A stretch of DNA of 6,682 nt from Gp6-AA40 sp050742535. Its GTDB lineage: Bacteria; Acidobacteriota; Vicinamibacteria; Vicinamibacterales; UBA2999. The stretch is taken from NCBI GenBank assembly GCA_050742535.1, contig JBOGIQ010000337.1, positions 1-6,682 on the forward strand. The letters run 5' to 3'. A program made the position numbers and the translations under genes. The notes below the pieces were generated by a model. That model saw only the letters and a program-made list of their open reading frames with translations, had not been told where the DNA came from and searched no databases. Positions 1-5,760 of this stretch are shown here, one piece after another; position 1 is the first letter of the stretch; the number at the start of each line of letters is the position of its first letter.

Positions 1-119
1 GCGCCCAGTAGATCACAGCCCGGATCGCCGCCCAAGCGCTTTCCGCGCTGCGCGGCAGCCCCGCGCCGCACCTCGTGTCGAGATGTGTTGGATCCTCAGC
101 CCGAAGGGTTCGCGCCACA

Positions 120-1058
120 CTACGCCTGTTGCTCGCGCGCGGTGTACAGACGCGCGGGCACGAGCGCGGGAACAATCAGCAGAGCAGCGTTCGGCAGTGC
201 GCTCGCCGCCAGGCGCAACGCGCTGACGCTGTCCGGCGACGCCTGTTCGAGCGCGGCAGACATCACCGCCCAGGCCCCGGCGAACCCGGCCGCCGCCGCG
301 ACCACGAGGACGGCCCGCGCCGCAACCGTCACCTCACGCTCGAACACATCATGGCGGACGAGATACAGGGCGCCAATCGCGGTGCCCAGCAGGCGCCCGG
401 CATCGCCGGCATCAGGCAACCCGACGAGGAGCGCGCCACCGGCAAAGACGATCGCGATGGCCATGATCCGGTGCGCCGGCCAGGGATGATGCTTGCGCGA
501 TTCGCGGACGAGGTGCGCCATCTTCAGCACCGCGAACGCCGCGGCGATTGTGCCCAGTCCGACCAGCACGCCGCCGACGACGTCGCCGAAAAAGTGGCGG
601 CCGAGATACATCCGCGAGACGCCCATTGCCGCAATCCACGCGATGGCCATCACCCATCCGCGCCGCCGCCATCCGAGCAGCATCGCCAGTCCAACGGCGA
701 ACGTCGTCGTCGTACTCACATGGCCGGAGGGGAACCCGTAACTGTCCTCGACTTCGGTTGGCGTGTCCGCATCGCGATGCCGCAGCTCGGATGCCCAGAG
801 CGACAGCGCCTGAACGCGTGTGTCGGCGTCAGGCCGCTCGAGGGAAGCGGACGTTTTGGCAATGTCGGTGAATGCGCCGTTCAACGCCAGAAGGACCAGC
901 ACAGGAACGGCGGCGCGCACGCGAAACCCGAACGCGAGCAGCGCGGCGATGGCGACATACGCGCGGGTGTAGCCAAGCGTGGAGATCCCGTTCATCGCGG
1001 CGGTCAACGCAGGCGACGCCCACGACTGCAGCCAGATGACGGGATCGACGTCGAACAT
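120..1058 (-). CDS. PAP2-family membrane phosphatase
   Basis: This 312-residue integral membrane protein carries all three signature motifs of the PAP2 (type 2 phosphatidic acid phosphatase) superfamily: K68-x6-R75-P76, then P110-S-G-H113, then S148-R149-x5-H155-x3-D159. H113 and H155 correspond to the catalytic histidines, so it should be an active phosphohydrolase acting on lipid phosphates or diphosphates at the outer face of the inner membrane. The substrate cannot be read from the sequence; undecaprenyl diphosphate or a phospholipid phosphate are family possibilities. Hydrophobic segments run through the whole chain, about eight or nine in all. Roughly 110 residues after the core domain (about 195-302) form extra membrane spans of unknown role. 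The ATG directly abuts the TAA of the upstream lipoprotein gene with no base between them and no clear Shine-Dalgarno sequence, which suggests translational coupling in an operon. The stop is TAG at 120-122. Confidence 0.93.
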   Translation of the reverse strand: MFDVDPVIWLQSWASPALTAAMNGISTLGYTRAYVAIAALLAFGFRVRAAVPVLVLLALNGAFTDIAKTSASLERPDADTRVQALSLWASELRHRDADTPTEVEDSYGFPSGHVSTTTTFAVGLAMLLGWRRRGWVMAIAWIAAMGVSRMYLGRHFFGDVVGGVLVGLGTIAAAFAVLKMAHLVRESRKHHPWPAHRIMAIAIVFAGGALLVGLPDAGDAGRLLGTAIGALYLVRHDVFEREVTVAARAVLVVAAAAGFAGAWAVMSAALEQASPDSVSALRLAASALPNAALLIVPALVPARLYTAREQQA

Positions 1059-2144
1059 TTAGCAACGTCGTTCGAGAATCTCCGCGCGCTTGGTCTTGAA
1101 CAGCTCCGTCCACTCGTCGATCGTCGCGAAGCCGGAACGAGCTTTCGCCGGATCGCGCAGCCGCAGCGTCACGCGCGACACTTCGAACAGGGCGCGTATC
1201 TGCGCATCGGACAGCTGCCCCAGCAGGTTGGCGAGAAAGGCGCGGCCCTCTTCGCTGATGACCGGGTCCTTCAGCGTGCCGGTGAATGATTTGGGCAGAT
1301 TGCCGACGCATCCGGTCGCGCCCTCTTTCCAGATCGGGGTTGCCGCCCACGCGACGTAATTCATCCCCTTGCCGTTGGTGTTCATGAAGTTGGCCGTGCC
1401 GAACGTCAGGCCGACGTCGCTGACCATCATGAACGGGCTCTTGCAGACGGCCGTCGGACCTTCGGCCTCGGGCGCCGCGTCCAGGCACATGAGCCGCTGC
1501 TGCTGCGGCTTCGTGTCGGTGTGCTGCATGAACACCGCAAGGAGCTTCAGCGCGTCACGGTGCGCCCGTGGCCCGGCCCGGACCGCATCGCTGTCCAGTT
1601 CGGTCCAGGACCAGGAGCTGTCGGGCTCGAACTCGCGGCCCGGCATCTTCCGCTCGATCGTCGCCGGATCGAACAGGAATTCCTTGTTCTCGCGCGCGAT
1701 GCCGCCGAGGGTCGACGGGCACCCGCGGCAGATGACGCGCACCGGGTACATGCGATCGGCGCCGAATCCAAGCGCCCACATCAGGCGCGTGGCCGCGACT
1801 TCACCGAACACCTCGGCGTTGGTGCCGCCGAACTTCACCTTCAGCTCATCGTCGCCGGCGACGCACGCGAACTTGGGCGAGCCTCCCGCCAGTTCCTTCG
1901 GCGAATAGTCACACGTCACCGTCGCCTGGAACCGGAACGCGCCCCTGTCGTTCGGGCCGGTTCGAATGTCCATTGTGCGCACGTTCGTCGGTGACCAGAC
2001 ATGCGCTCGTGCGAGTGCGTCCGTACGCGCCGGAGAATCCGCGCCTTTCGTCCCCTGCGAGATGCCCGGCAACGCCGACGAACTGATTGCCCCGCATCCA
2101 ACGACGGCGACGAGGAGCGCGCTGGCGGAGAAGAGCCTTACCAT
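1059..2144 (-). CDS. Predicted lipoprotein with atypical-kinase-like motifs, function unknown
   Basis: This is a 361-residue protein of unknown function. The N-terminus has a short hydrophobic stretch ending in VVGC17, a good lipobox, so it is probably lipid-anchored outside the cytoplasm. Eight further cysteines (78, 94, 139, 142, 220, 234, 279, 361) fit disulfide bonding there. The body resembles the order of motifs in atypical kinases of the HipA, PI3/4-kinase and FAM20 type: LKVKFG at 101-106 (candidate nucleotide-binding lysine K102 or K104), E115 in a following helix, HTDTKPQQQ at 208-216 (D210 as a catalytic Asp, with a Gln where Asn is usual), and VSDVG at 241-245 (D243 like the DFG aspartate). 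I read these motifs by eye; no fold search was possible. The gene appears to be first in a unit with the PAP2 phosphatase gene that follows without a gap. The ATG is preceded by only a weak AGGG-type ribosome site. Alternative: a structural lipoprotein without catalytic activity. Confidence 0.8.
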   Translation of the reverse strand: MVRLFSASALLVAVVGCGAISSSALPGISQGTKGADSPARTDALARAHVWSPTNVRTMDIRTGPNDRGAFRFQATVTCDYSPKELAGGSPKFACVAGDDELKVKFGGTNAEVFGEVAATRLMWALGFGADRMYPVRVICRGCPSTLGGIARENKEFLFDPATIERKMPGREFEPDSSWSWTELDSDAVRAGPRAHRDALKLLAVFMQHTDTKPQQQRLMCLDAAPEAEGPTAVCKSPFMMVSDVGLTFGTANFMNTNGKGMNYVAWAATPIWKEGATGCVGNLPKSFTGTLKDPVISEEGRAFLANLLGQLSDAQIRALFEVSRVTLRLRDPAKARSGFATIDEWTELFKTKRAEILERRC

Positions 2145-2278
2145 GCCCGCCCTAGTTGCAATCGGCAGGCCCAGCCGAACCGGCTGAACTATGGAGCGGT
2201 TTCCACAACCTCTGCCGTGGACGATGTAACCTCCGCCTCAGTTTTTACAATTCTGATCACAAAGAGTCGCATCACGAC

Positions 2279-2488
2279 ATGTCGAGTCCGCTCGAAAGTT
2301 GTGCAGGTTCCTCAGTGCTCATCGTTATCCTACTGACGCCATCGCCTGCCATAACGGGTTGCGTCGTCATGCTGGCCCTGCTGGATTTCATCGCGACCCA
2401 TACGGCAACGTTTGCGCTGACAGTGGTCGTCGACGCAGCGGCGGTGCTGGTGCGCGATCAGCGGAGCAATCAGAGGCGGTCCGCCTGA
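2279..2488 (+). CDS. Doubtful small hydrophobic ORF
   Basis: A 69-residue plus-strand reading frame starts at an ATG at 2279 and contains two hydrophobic stretches, roughly residues 10-25 and 30-53, ending in a basic tail (residues RDQRSNQRR). It could encode a small membrane protein. Against this, there is no good ribosome binding site, it runs antisense across the expected promoter region of the lipoprotein gene, and its last codons and stop are supplied by the hairpin repeat, which suggests a chance frame. A shorter version from the ATG at 2369 is also possible. I do not recognise it. Confidence 0.15.
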   Translation: MSSPLESCAGSSVLIVILLTPSPAITGCVVMLALLDFIATHTATFALTVVVDAAAVLVRDQRSNQRRSA

Positions 2489-2496
2489 AGGCGGAC
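2479..2496. repeat. Perfect hairpin repeat with flanking tandem copy
   Basis: GTCCGCC-TGAA-GGCGGAC is a perfect 7-bp stem with a 4-base loop. Its right arm begins a GGCGGACACT word (2490-2499) that recurs at 2507-2516 just before and into the VWA stop codon, giving two near-identical units about 17 bases apart. It lies immediately 3' of the VWA gene and may act as a transcription-end or mRNA-stabilising structure for it, but no run of T follows on either strand, so it is not a standard intrinsic terminator. The form is that of a REP-like dispersed intergenic element; copy number elsewhere cannot be judged from this window. Confidence 0.55.
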
Positions 2497-2514
2497 ACTC
2501 CGTAACGGCGGACA

Positions 2515-3465
2515 CTACGGCGCAGGTTTCGCCGCGTAGTATCCCTCTCTCGCCCGGACGTCCAGATTCGTGTGTTCCGGGCGGACCAGGCGAATCTTCA
2601 CCTCTCGCCATCGTCCGTCCTTCGCCGCATCGGTGGAGACGTAACCAAGGCTGTATCGCGAACGAACCTCGCTCACGATGCGCCGGTGCACTTCCTCAAT
2701 CTGGTTCCGTCCATACGGAAACATGGTCAACCCGCCGGTCTCGTCGGAGATTCGTCTCAGACGAAGTGCCTGCATGGAGCTCTTCACTCCGCTGAAATCG
2801 ACCGCGAACACTGTGACCCCCGATCCTCGGACCGCTCTCAACACCTGCTCGAACGTCGCCCTGCTGGCGGTGTCTGCACCGTCGGTGAACGCGACGAGCG
2901 CGTGGCGCCCCGGTTGGCCCGCCGCTTCGACGAGGTACGATCTCAACCCGTCCCAGAGAGCGGTCGATGCTCCTTCGTTCCGCTTGAGGCGGCGGACACG
3001 CTCGACGAGCGCAGCGACGTCGCCCGGCGTGAAACGCGACCGGCGAGCGTCATTCCCTACTTCAACCAGTGTGTAATCGATCGCTTCCGGCAGCCGGTTC
3101 AGGACCTCGATGGTGGTGTCGCGAAGGAGCGGGAGCCGCCCCGCCATACTGCTGCTCAGGTCCAGCAGAATGCCGACGTGAAGGTCGGGTGATCGTTCAT
3201 CACTGCTGCCTGCGAACACGCTGAGAGTCTGACGTTTTCCGTTCTCGACCACTTCAAAATCGTCGGCGGTCAGACCACCGATGATTGAACCGCGTCTGTC
3301 GGTCACGACGACGTCGAACTGGACCAGGTCGATCCCGGCGCGAATCACGAGAGGGTCCTGCCCCGCAGGCTTGCCGACGCTGGCGCCAGCACCCACGATT
3401 TGCGAGAGCACCGCGAAGATCACGAACGGGATGGAAGTGGCGCAGACTCCGAATAACCGGCCCAT
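2515..3465 (-). CDS. Secreted VWA-domain protein, acidobacterial TIGR03436-like
   Basis: From the chosen ATG this is a 316-residue exported protein. Residues 1-28 form a signal peptide (one Arg, then a hydrophobic core, with a GAGA-type cleavage region). Residues 41-84 make a short beta domain with VVVTDRRG and LTADDFEVVENGK, the usual lead-in of the acidobacterial VWFA-related family. A von Willebrand A domain follows with a complete metal-ion-dependent adhesion site: DLSSS at 102-106, a Thr/Ser around 167-168 and the Asp of FTDGAD at 195. It ends with the typical SRYSLGY and REGYY segments. The family is expanded in Acidobacteriota; binding partners are unknown, with metal-dependent protein binding outside the cytoplasm expected. 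Start choice: ATG at 3465 has GAGGT (3474-3478 on this strand) 8 bases upstream, whereas ATG at 3480 and TTG at 3483 have no comparable site. The hybrid TIGR03435 gene is transcribed divergently from it. Confidence 0.92.
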   Translation of the reverse strand: MGRLFGVCATSIPFVIFAVLSQIVGAGASVGKPAGQDPLVIRAGIDLVQFDVVVTDRRGSIIGGLTADDFEVVENGKRQTLSVFAGSSDERSPDLHVGILLDLSSSMAGRLPLLRDTTIEVLNRLPEAIDYTLVEVGNDARRSRFTPGDVAALVERVRRLKRNEGASTALWDGLRSYLVEAAGQPGRHALVAFTDGADTASRATFEQVLRAVRGSGVTVFAVDFSGVKSSMQALRLRRISDETGGLTMFPYGRNQIEEVHRRIVSEVRSRYSLGYVSTDAAKDGRWREVKIRLVRPEHTNLDVRAREGYYAAKPAP

Positions 3466-3473
3466 GATCGCTA

Positions 3474-3478
3474 ACCTC
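3474..3478 (-). promoter_or_regulatory. Ribosome binding site deciding the VWA start
   Basis: GAGGT on the minus strand ends 8 bases before the ATG at 3465. It lies inside the longer reading frame (after an upstream in-frame ATG at 3480), so it supports the internal start by position and strength. Confidence 0.45.
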
Positions 3479-3503
3479 ATCAACTCAGGCCCCGGCCGGG
3501 AAT

Positions 3504-3532
3504 TTGCCTGTCGATCAGCCTAGGCGTAGATT
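3504..3532 (+). promoter_or_regulatory. Candidate sigma-70-like promoter for the hybrid TIGR03435 gene
   Basis: TTGCCT (3504-3509) and TAGATT (3527-3532) are separated by exactly 17 bases, each matching the consensus hexamer at four of six positions. Transcription would start near 3539, giving a leader of about 18 bases before the ATG at 3557, with a weak GAG at 3548-3550 as ribosome site. The acidobacterial consensus may differ, so this is an inference from spacing and similarity. Confidence 0.38.
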
Positions 3533-3545
3533 GTTGCCGATTCAA
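3517..3545 (-). promoter_or_regulatory. Weak candidate promoter for the VWA gene
   Basis: On the minus strand TTGAAT (3540-3545) and TAGGCT (3517-3522) are 17 bases apart, matching consensus at four and three of six positions. It overlaps the divergent candidate promoter, and the -10 element falls inside the other promoter's spacer, next to the 8-bp palindrome GCCTAGGC at 3519-3526. Confidence 0.25.
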
Positions 3546-3556
3546 ACGAGATCCCG

Positions 3557-4429
3557 ATGCGCACGATAGTTACCGCCATTCTGCTGCTCAACACGTCGTT
3601 GACGGCTTTCGCGCAGACGCCCGCGTTTGAGGTCGCCTCCATCAAGCCGGTGGATCTGACTGCGAAGATCATCAGGAACGGCATCGAGGTCTTTCCTGGA
3701 GGACGGGTGGTCCTGTCGGGCCAGACACTGCGATCGCTAGTCTCGATCGCCTTCAACCATACGCGCGTGCAGAACGCCAGCGGCGACGCATGGATCGAGA
3801 ACGATCGTTACGACGTTCAGGCGAAGCCGCCGGAGAATTCGGGGATCACCAACTTCAATCACAGCCTTTTCGGGATCGAGGATCCTCTACTGCGCGAAAT
3901 GCTTCAGGCGCTTCTGATTCGACTGAGGAGTCACATGCCGGTAGACGTCCGACTCAGATATCTCGACGGCACCACCGAAACCCACGTCGGTCTGGACCTC
4001 GGTGAGCCGGCCCACGGAGTGCCCCGACAGCCGGTGCAGAAACTGGATGAGGAGGGGTGGTGGCGCTCCTTCCGCGATTCGGGCACTGTCGATGCTGAAG
4101 GCCTCGTCGTGTTTGAAGAGGATCCCACGATCCACAGAATCAAGAACTCCGCCCCTCGCACTTTGGAGGGCACAGTCTTTGACGACCACGGCGCTCCCCT
4201 CGCGTCGGCCAGCGTAGCGATCATCGACCGTCGGGACGGAGAGATTCTCGGACAAGGCTCAACGAACGACGTCGGCTATTTCCAGCGCACCGCGGCCACG
4301 ACCAAAGACCGCGTGAGCCATCATTACGTGATCACCACCAGAACCGGACTGTCCTGCGACTTGATCGATGCGTCTGTCGTGACCGAAACGGAGGACGCCA
4401 AGATCGTGGAACTACGAGTGCGGCTGTAG
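3557..4429 (+). CDS. Secreted hybrid: partial TIGR03435 domain plus carboxypeptidase-regulatory-like modules
   Basis: This is a 290-residue exported protein. Residues 1-19 form a signal peptide (cleavage after AFA, mature end QTP). Residues 24-120 match the start of the TIGR03435 'soil-associated' domain: FEVASIKP at 24-31, FPGGR at 46-50, TLRSLVSIAF, WIENDRYDVQAK at 79-90 and LLREMLQALL at 111-120. At the point where that family continues with an ADRFKL-type motif, this protein changes to something else. About 128-190 resembles a beta-sandwich module (VDVRLRYLDGTT, then GTVDAEGLVVFEE), and about 203-247 resembles a carboxypeptidase-regulatory-like domain (LEGTVFDDHGAPLASASV, ending in DVGYFQR). 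The C-terminal TIGR03435 half, including GRPVVDRTGL, is absent. I saw no frameshift that restores it, so this looks like an in-frame fusion rather than a broken gene. The function of the family is unknown. It is divergent from the VWA gene and may share its control region. Confidence 0.85.
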   Translation: MRTIVTAILLLNTSLTAFAQTPAFEVASIKPVDLTAKIIRNGIEVFPGGRVVLSGQTLRSLVSIAFNHTRVQNASGDAWIENDRYDVQAKPPENSGITNFNHSLFGIEDPLLREMLQALLIRLRSHMPVDVRLRYLDGTTETHVGLDLGEPAHGVPRQPVQKLDEEGWWRSFRDSGTVDAEGLVVFEEDPTIHRIKNSAPRTLEGTVFDDHGAPLASASVAIIDRRDGEILGQGSTNDVGYFQRTAATTKDRVSHHYVITTRTGLSCDLIDASVVTETEDAKIVELRVRL

Positions 4430-4451
4430 AACACATCCCGTCTCGGCTGCT

Positions 4452-4470
4452 ACCGGCGTGGTGGCCGGTT
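4452..4470 (+). terminator. Weak candidate terminator after the hybrid gene
   Basis: ACCGGC (4452-4457) and GCCGGT (4464-4469) form a perfect 6-bp GC-rich stem with a 6-base loop, followed only by a short TTTG, 23 bases after the stop codon. It overlaps the first of the direct repeats below, so it may be coincidental. On the opposite side, ACGGCTGCCGT at 4648-4658 is a similarly weak structure that could serve the convergent gene. Confidence 0.25.
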
Positions 4471-4508
4471 TGACCTGTCCATCAGTGGCCGGTTTTCAGA
4501 TGTCCACC
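4461..4508. repeat. Two imperfect direct repeats resembling an IS end
   Basis: Two adjacent copies, 4461-4483 and 4485-4508, share GTGGCCGGTTT at the left and TGTCCA-C at the right, with a variable 4-5 bases between. Tandem TGGCCGGTTT...TGTCCA units of about 24 bases are characteristic of the terminal repeat arrays of IS21-family insertion sequences. No transposase remnant could be recognised in the rest of the convergent gap (4509-4672), so if this is an IS scar it is a single degenerate end. The family assignment is from memory of such ends. Confidence 0.4.
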
Positions 4509-4672
4509 GAGGGTCTTGGTGCCCTTCGTGAACGGCTCTGTTGGTGCTTCCTCCCCCCATTCGTGTCATCGGTGGTAATCCGTTCCTTACGGTGCCACCT
4601 CGGGTCACGACGGTGTCGGAGCCGTCGACCGCACGGCGGTGAAATCAACGGCTGCCGTCACTCCTCACGAGC

Positions 4673-5536
4673 TCACGTATGACAGATCCCCATGACCGTG
4701 TTGTTCGACATGTCCGTCTCCGGAAATGCCATCAAGGCATTGGCGGTGATGCGGAAGTGGAGGATCTCGCCATGCCAGCAGTTCGGCGGAACAGGAACAG
4801 GAACGAGCACCTGCTGATTCGCCGGCAGCGGATTCACGGGCAAGTCGGTCGTCTGGTTGCAATCGAGAAATTCGACGCGCAGCGTGGACGCCGGCGCATC
4901 GCCTGGTCCCAGATTCTTGACGAACACTTCGAGCTCGACTCGCGATTTGCAGAAGCCGCTCGGGAATGGCTGTCGTCCCTGCGGATGCGGCGGCAGCGGG
5001 ACGAGATTCGGCAGCTCCTCGTCGCCTTCCGTATCGAGCGGCGGCACCCGCTCGGTGTGAAAGGTTTCGACTTCCTTGTCCGCTCCAGCGGCGGTGTACA
5101 CCGCCACGACCTCGAGCGGCGTGCGGCTGGTGAGAATCACAAAACCCTTGGCCAGGCATCCAGGCATCAGCCGCGCGTGGCGGTGTACGTCCGGGCAATC
5201 GATCTCGAACGATTCGAGCGGTCCAAGCTCGGACCAGCCGGCATCCACGACGTGGCCCGGCGTTTCACCGGGAAGTGCGGTCGAGATCACCTTGTGGATC
5301 TTGATCGGCTTCCGCGACGGATTGTGGACGTTGATGGCGGTGAAGTAGTGACCGCGCGCGAGAATCTTTCCCTCGCACTTCCCGCAGACGAACTTGACGC
5401 TGTAGCGGTAACTGCGCGCGGGTGGCCGGAGCGAACCCGGGGGGGCTCCGGGTGGCGGTGTTCCGGGGGTTCCGGGTGTTGGGCCTGTTCCGGGAGTTCC
5501 GGGGGTTCCCGGCGGGTTCGGATTCGTGTTGGCCAT
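4673..5536 (-). CDS. Protein with Pro/Gly/Thr-rich head, unknown middle domain and CARDB-like tail
   Basis: This is a 287-residue protein of unknown function with three parts. Residues 1-39 are a low-complexity head dominated by GTPGTP-type units. Residues 42-165 are a beta-rich domain with YSVKFVCGKC, then HYFTAINVHNPS, IDCPD, KGFVILTS and VVAVYTAAG, a pattern I associate with a recurrent bacterial domain of unknown function. Residues 175-285 resemble CARDB, an Ig-like adhesion-related domain: LPNLVPLPP, VELEVFVKNLGPGDAPAS, then FPETDMSNNTV. There are eight cysteines (51, 54, 114, 127, 196, 226, 253, 285), which would fit disulfides. Oddly, no signal peptide or membrane segment is visible, although CARDB-type domains are usually extracellular. 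The start is secure: a perfect AGGAGG lies 6 bases before the ATG, with a candidate promoter further up. It is convergent with the hybrid TIGR03435 gene. Scaffold or surface binding is a guess from the domains. Confidence 0.85.
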   Translation of the reverse strand: MANTNPNPPGTPGTPGTGPTPGTPGTPPPGAPPGSLRPPARSYRYSVKFVCGKCEGKILARGHYFTAINVHNPSRKPIKIHKVISTALPGETPGHVVDAGWSELGPLESFEIDCPDVHRHARLMPGCLAKGFVILTSRTPLEVVAVYTAAGADKEVETFHTERVPPLDTEGDEELPNLVPLPPHPQGRQPFPSGFCKSRVELEVFVKNLGPGDAPASTLRVEFLDCNQTTDLPVNPLPANQQVLVPVPVPPNCWHGEILHFRITANALMAFPETDMSNNTVMGICHT

Positions 5537-5542
5537 GCGTCG

Positions 5543-5561
5543 CCTCCTGCTTCAGAAGCAG
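5543..5561 (-). promoter_or_regulatory. Perfect Shine-Dalgarno next to a leader hairpin
   Basis: On the minus strand AGGAGG (5543-5548) precedes the ATG of the CARDB-like gene by 6 bases. Directly upstream, CTGCTTCTGAAGCAG (5547-5561) is a perfect inverted repeat that folds into a 6-bp stem with a 3-base loop. Its 3' arm includes the first two bases of the Shine-Dalgarno sequence, so the structure could modulate ribosome access. Confidence 0.6.
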
Positions 5562-5631
5562 CTCTCAAATTGCGTGTCGAACAGAGGGACAATTCTCTCG
5601 ATGGCGGGTCGGGATTGAAGGAGTGCGCGTG

Positions 5632-5660
5632 ATCCTAGGCACGTCCCACGAGAGAGTCAA
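5632..5660 (-). promoter_or_regulatory. Candidate sigma-70-like promoter for the CARDB-like gene
   Basis: On the minus strand TTGACT (5655-5660, five of six consensus positions) and TAGGAT (5632-5637, four of six) are separated by exactly 17 bases. Transcription would start near 5625, leaving a leader of roughly 90 bases that contains the hairpin and the strong ribosome site. This is the best promoter match in the window. Confidence 0.55.
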
Positions 5661-5760
5661 CGCGTTCTTGATGGAAACCGAACAACGCTGGCGCGAAAAG
5701 ACTTTTCTGTGCAACCTCGGCAGCAACACGTCGCGATTGTGAGCGATGCACCCGCAGCGG

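Larger units (their letters stand above)
2145..2514. other. Intergenic region upstream of the lipoprotein gene
   Basis: These 370 bases separate the end of the VWA gene from the start of the lipoprotein gene, both on the minus strand, so the promoter of the lipoprotein-PAP2 unit should lie here. I found no convincing -35/-10 pair. The stretch around 2230-2340 is visibly richer in A and T than its surroundings. A small inverted repeat, TCGAG-TCCG-CTCGA, lies at 2282-2295. The right end holds the hairpin repeat annotated separately, and one small plus-strand reading frame crosses the region. No RNA gene is recognisable. Confidence 0.6.

Noticed and set aside
1..119. An open minus-strand frame continuing to the left edge, with possible GTG starts at 118 and 16
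   Set aside because: Too short and without a ribosome site or recognisable motif. It could be the beginning of a third gene of the unit, but the window does not allow a decision.
75..1289. A 404-codon open frame on the plus strand opposite the PAP2 and lipoprotein genes
   Set aside because: Its product is a compositionally odd Arg/His/Gln-rich sequence with no recognisable domain, and it lies antisense to two genes with clear motifs. It is a GC-driven shadow frame.
2479..2496. Reading the hairpin as an intrinsic terminator of the VWA gene
   Set aside because: The stem is good but no T-run follows on the minus strand, so only a general 3'-end role can be proposed.
2572..3192. A 206-codon plus-strand frame opposite the VWA gene
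   Set aside because: The opposite strand carries a complete VWA metal-binding site, so this frame is a shadow.
3557..4429. The hybrid gene as a frameshifted pseudogene
   Set aside because: Neither alternative frame after position 3917 restores the missing ADRFKL-type or GRPVVDRTGL motifs, and the downstream part has its own domain-like pattern, so a fusion fits better.
5151..5170. Tandem AGGCATCC/AGGCATC words inside the CARDB-like gene
   Set aside because: A short 8-base duplication within coding sequence that keeps the frame as part of a normal domain; likely chance.
4679..5632. A 317-codon plus-strand frame opposite the CARDB-like gene
   Set aside because: It has no recognisable domain and mirrors a gene with a perfect Shine-Dalgarno and promoter on the other strand.
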